Part shown: piece by piece, positions 61,666-64,000 of the stretch
Layout: every line of letters begins with the position of its first letter
How positions within the stretch are numbered: the first letter of the stretch is position 1
NCBI GenBank assembly: GCA_037576195.1
Contig: CM075102.1
Location: 44,822,745-44,886,744, forward strand
DNA from: Phytoseiulus persimilis
Taxonomy: Eukaryota; Arthropoda; Arachnida; Mesostigmata; Phytoseiidae
Direction of reading: 5' to 3'
Length of the DNA stretch: 64,000 nt
Position numbers and translations under genes: made by a program
The notes under the pieces: generated by a model
Seen by the model: the letters and a program-made list of their open reading frames with translations, nothing else
Databases searched by the model: none
Told to the model about the DNA's origin: nothing

Positions 61666-63350
61666 CGGGAGTATCTGAAGCCCACTCGAAACTCCTCCGA
61701 ACTGGCTCGTGCTTCTAATCGATTGCAAGTTCTCCTCAACGGGGTACAGTGCATAAGATGCTGATAGCGAGTTTCATCGAACAAGAAATCCGATCTGACC
61801 TCGGCAATATGTGACCTCCGGAAAGGGGTTGTAAGCAGCCGTGGATGTGAAGCGCCGGACGTTTGGGTGTTTCAATCCCAACATTGGGACAAGATGGTCG
61901 AAAGGAGCGACTGGAAAGCTCCGGGTAGGATCGTCAAAAAAAGCTGCCATCAGTTTTAGAGAGCGGGCGTTCTCATTCGCTGCACGTCTCCACTACATAC
62001 AGTGACCACGAAAGCCGGAAGAGGTTATGGCGGAGCGCTCCGACCGGACCAAGAGCGCTGGACAATGCTGAAGCTTCTGTGGAATATGTTCACTTGTTGA
62101 AGGGAAGGCGGAGGCCCGCCCCGTACGCCCGCCCGCTCCTGGGAAATCAGAGAGACTGACGGTCAGCAACGAGAGCTGAGTGCACTCCAAGGACGCCTCA
62201 GAGAGCTGAGTGCGTCTCTTACTTTTCCAACTCTCTCAGAGAAACACCTAGTCGCAGCTTTCTTCTGCGACTTGCCGGCCTCGCGGCTTGCCAGGCACTT
62301 GTTGGTCTCATTTTAAAGAACTGGCAATCGAGCGAGCCCTCGTGGGAAGTAGTTGCCCCGACAATTTCCGAATTTCACCCTGCAGCCCACACGGCTCGCT
62401 CGGAACTGTCCTCTATTTCCACCTGTAGCCAAGAAGGCAGCAGCAGATAGGAACCCCCAGTCGGCTCCTACTTCACCGAACGGAGACACGCGAATCCGAT
62501 TCACCATCAGCGACTACTTCGAGCGGCCGATCGCGGACCGCTCGATCAGACTGTCGGAGGCTCCAGAGGCCCAGGAATAACTTTGAAACCATCATTTTTG
62601 TTGTTATCCCAAGATGAATAGCACTTCTTTCTTTTAGGGTCATCATCCGCTGGAGAATTTTTGTGCTACGTTGTTTCATTGTGAGAATGATCCTGCTGGC
62701 AATCATGGCGACGAGGACGACAAAGGAAGAAAGAGAGGAGGGTCGGCTTCGTCGTTATAATCTCTGATTTCATTGAAGTCCGCTTGGATTCGCTCCGCCT
62801 TTGGCTGTGCTCACTTTTGCAAAACTGCTTTGTCCCCTACCTTCGCAGGAGCCCTTTGCCCTGATCGTTGCGGAAGCATGAGGCGTATGCCGGCTGCCCG
62901 TTTGCGCATGAGAGCGCTCCGCAACCAATAATGAAATCCCTCCCGGTCTCGGTTTTTATTTGGAAAGGAAAAAATTTCGCGATGATACCGGCGATGAAGT
63001 TTAGGGAGGAAAGCCGTGTTTCAGGGTTCGAAGCCTAACGTTTGAAAACTCAACACTGATCAGTATTAGCGATTCTCGGCGTCACCGATCGTAAACGAAA
63101 TGTTCATCATCGAGTGGAACATGTGGAAACATGATTATGTTTTGGGACATGTATCGGATGTTAATTGACGTCTGCTCAGCGGCCCAACACGTCGAAGGGG
63201 ATGACAACGACGCTTGCGCTCCGCAGTGAGCCGACACGACTATCGGATTTCAAAATATCAGCTTTCAGGTGTGACCGACCTAGCGCCACTCCTTCTGCAA
63301 CACCGTTCGTGACATTTTGTTTCAGGGATCACTGCTTTCACTTTCCGAGG
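61666..63350. other. Region upstream of the secreted peptide gene
   Basis: No recognised gene. A 13-base unit GAGAGCTGAGTGC occurs twice 30 nt apart (62171 and 62201). A plus-strand frame at 62353-62580 has a protein-like composition but no domain. A strong acceptor-like tract CATTTTGTTTCAG ends at 63325. Confidence 0.4.
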
Positions 63351-63358
63351 TATTTAAA
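63351..63358 (+). promoter_or_regulatory. Candidate TATA box of the secreted peptide gene
   Basis: TATTTAAA lies 58 bases before the chosen ATG (63416). A start site 25-30 bases downstream would give a 5'UTR of about 30-35 nt. The alternative is that this is coding sequence of an exon starting after the acceptor-like tract at 63325, since the frame stays open there. Confidence 0.45.
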
Positions 63359-63415
63359 AGCCCGGGTGCTCGAAGATTCGACGCCATTCTGCAAGCCTGT
63401 GATGAGGCGGTGGTC

Positions 63416-63703
63416 ATGCGAATGCAAGCCTCGAAAGCCCGCTTCTTGGTTGTGTTGTTGTTCGGATTATTGTGCAACTCTTCTTTCGGATTTGAACACA
63501 TCAAAGGATTCAAAAAGCTGAAGAAACTCGCAAAACTTGGCCTTGTTGTCAAAGTTTTGGCGCCGACAGTGATTCCGATCCCTCTACTCGTCGAACGATC
63601 AAGTCGGAAAGGAGATGGATTTGGAAGTGAAGGATACGGAGGAGCAGGAGGAGCTTACGCCATGATGAACTTTGGAGGAGGTCAAATGGGGGGCTGGTGG
63701 TGA
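63416..63703 (+). CDS. Short secreted peptide: cationic segment and Gly/Tyr/Trp-rich tail
   Basis: This encodes a 95-residue precursor I cannot assign to a named family. Residues 1-25 form a clear signal peptide: basic start (K7, R9), hydrophobic core FLVVLLFGLLC, then NSSFG with likely cleavage after G25. Residues 29-48 (IKGFKKLKKLAKLGLVVKVL) are Lys-rich and amphipathic, running into a hydrophobic Pro-containing stretch (APTVIPIPLL, 49-58). R61-S-S-R64 is a minimal dibasic-type processing site. The tail (66-95) is rich in Gly with Tyr, Met and a terminal WW. The layout of basic patch, hydrophobic run and Gly/Tyr tail is seen in arthropod cuticle, eggshell and some antimicrobial precursors; which applies here is unknown. 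I chose this start because the signal peptide follows at once and a TATA-like box lies 58 bases upstream. The frame is open back to 63317, so a longer first exon is possible. No intron is needed. No polyadenylation hexamer was found before the window end. Confidence 0.72.
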   Translation: MRMQASKARFLVVLLFGLLCNSSFGFEHIKGFKKLKKLAKLGLVVKVLAPTVIPIPLLVERSSRKGDGFGSEGYGGAGGAYAMMNFGGGQMGGWW

Positions 63704-64000
63704 CAAACTGACTTTCCTTCCGTTTTCCCCGTTTTTTCCGCCTCTCTATCCATTTTTATCCCCTTCCCCCTGGATAGGTCTTGGCTTCTTTCCAACAAAA
63801 TGTTCAAACTTCGAGATTCTTCTCTGTTTGACGATCTGTTAGTCACTTACGATGCTTCGGGAACTCTCTACGCGCTTTTTGCGTAATCAAATCGCCTGTC
63901 GGAGTGGTTCTTGTTTCCTTCGTTCGTCGATTGTGTACAAGATTCCCTGCCTGAAAAAGACTGCTGAAAGAAATGTCTATGTGTGTAAAATTTGTCGTAA
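63704..64000. other. 3' flank of the secreted peptide gene
   Basis: Pyrimidine-rich sequence (63713-63775) probably belongs to the 3'UTR. No AATAAA or ATTAAA is visible before the window ends. Confidence 0.45.

Noticed and set aside
63010-63045. tRNA-like GGTTCGAAGCC T-arm motif
   Set aside because: No acceptor stem, D-arm or anticodon arm can be folded around it.

Overview
This is eukaryotic nuclear DNA, most likely arthropod. The evidence is one clear muscle LIM protein gene of the insect Mlp60A/MLP1 type, signs of spliced genes (a splice acceptor and TATA boxes), no operons, very few long coding frames, and many decayed retroelements. Base composition is roughly balanced. A compact chelicerate or mite-like genome is possible, but the window does not prove it.

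Only two cellular protein genes are well supported, one at each edge. Positions 400-1523 hold a minus-strand single-LIM muscle protein gene with a polyadenylation signal, an acceptor for a 5'UTR intron and a candidate TATA box. Positions 63351-63703 hold a plus-strand gene for a short secreted peptide: signal peptide, Lys-rich amphipathic/hydrophobic segment, then a Gly/Tyr/Trp-rich tail, with a TATTTAAA box upstream.

The roughly 62 kb between them contains no gene I can recognise with confidence. Reading short peptide stretches on both strands, I repeatedly find decayed Ty3/Gypsy-type LTR retrotransposon domains, broken by stops and frameshifts. Minus-strand pieces: RNase H (4.1-4.5 kb); a co-linear RT, RNase H and integrase block (24.9-21.7 kb); RT (29.7-30.0 kb); RT (38.6-38.9 kb); a gag end, protease and RT series (42.4-39.7 kb); and the best-preserved RT (47.4-46.4 kb). 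Plus-strand pieces: integrase (6.7-7.85 kb), RT (12.6-12.8 kb), protease (14.5-14.7 kb), integrase (49.6-50.25 kb), and gag plus RT (60.4-61.7 kb). These calls rest on spaced residues and domain order judged by eye, so each piece carries a moderate or low score. The repeated co-linear order is stronger evidence than any single piece.

Two small DNA-transposon-like elements lie side by side at 44.4-44.9 kb. One has perfect 35-bp terminal inverted repeats and looks young; the other has pogo/Tigger-like ends. Between the retroelement remnants are GC-rich stretches with CAGC/CAAC-type simple-sequence patches and two 15-nt homopolymers (G15 and C15). I saw no rRNA, tRNA, CRISPR array or bacterial-type feature.
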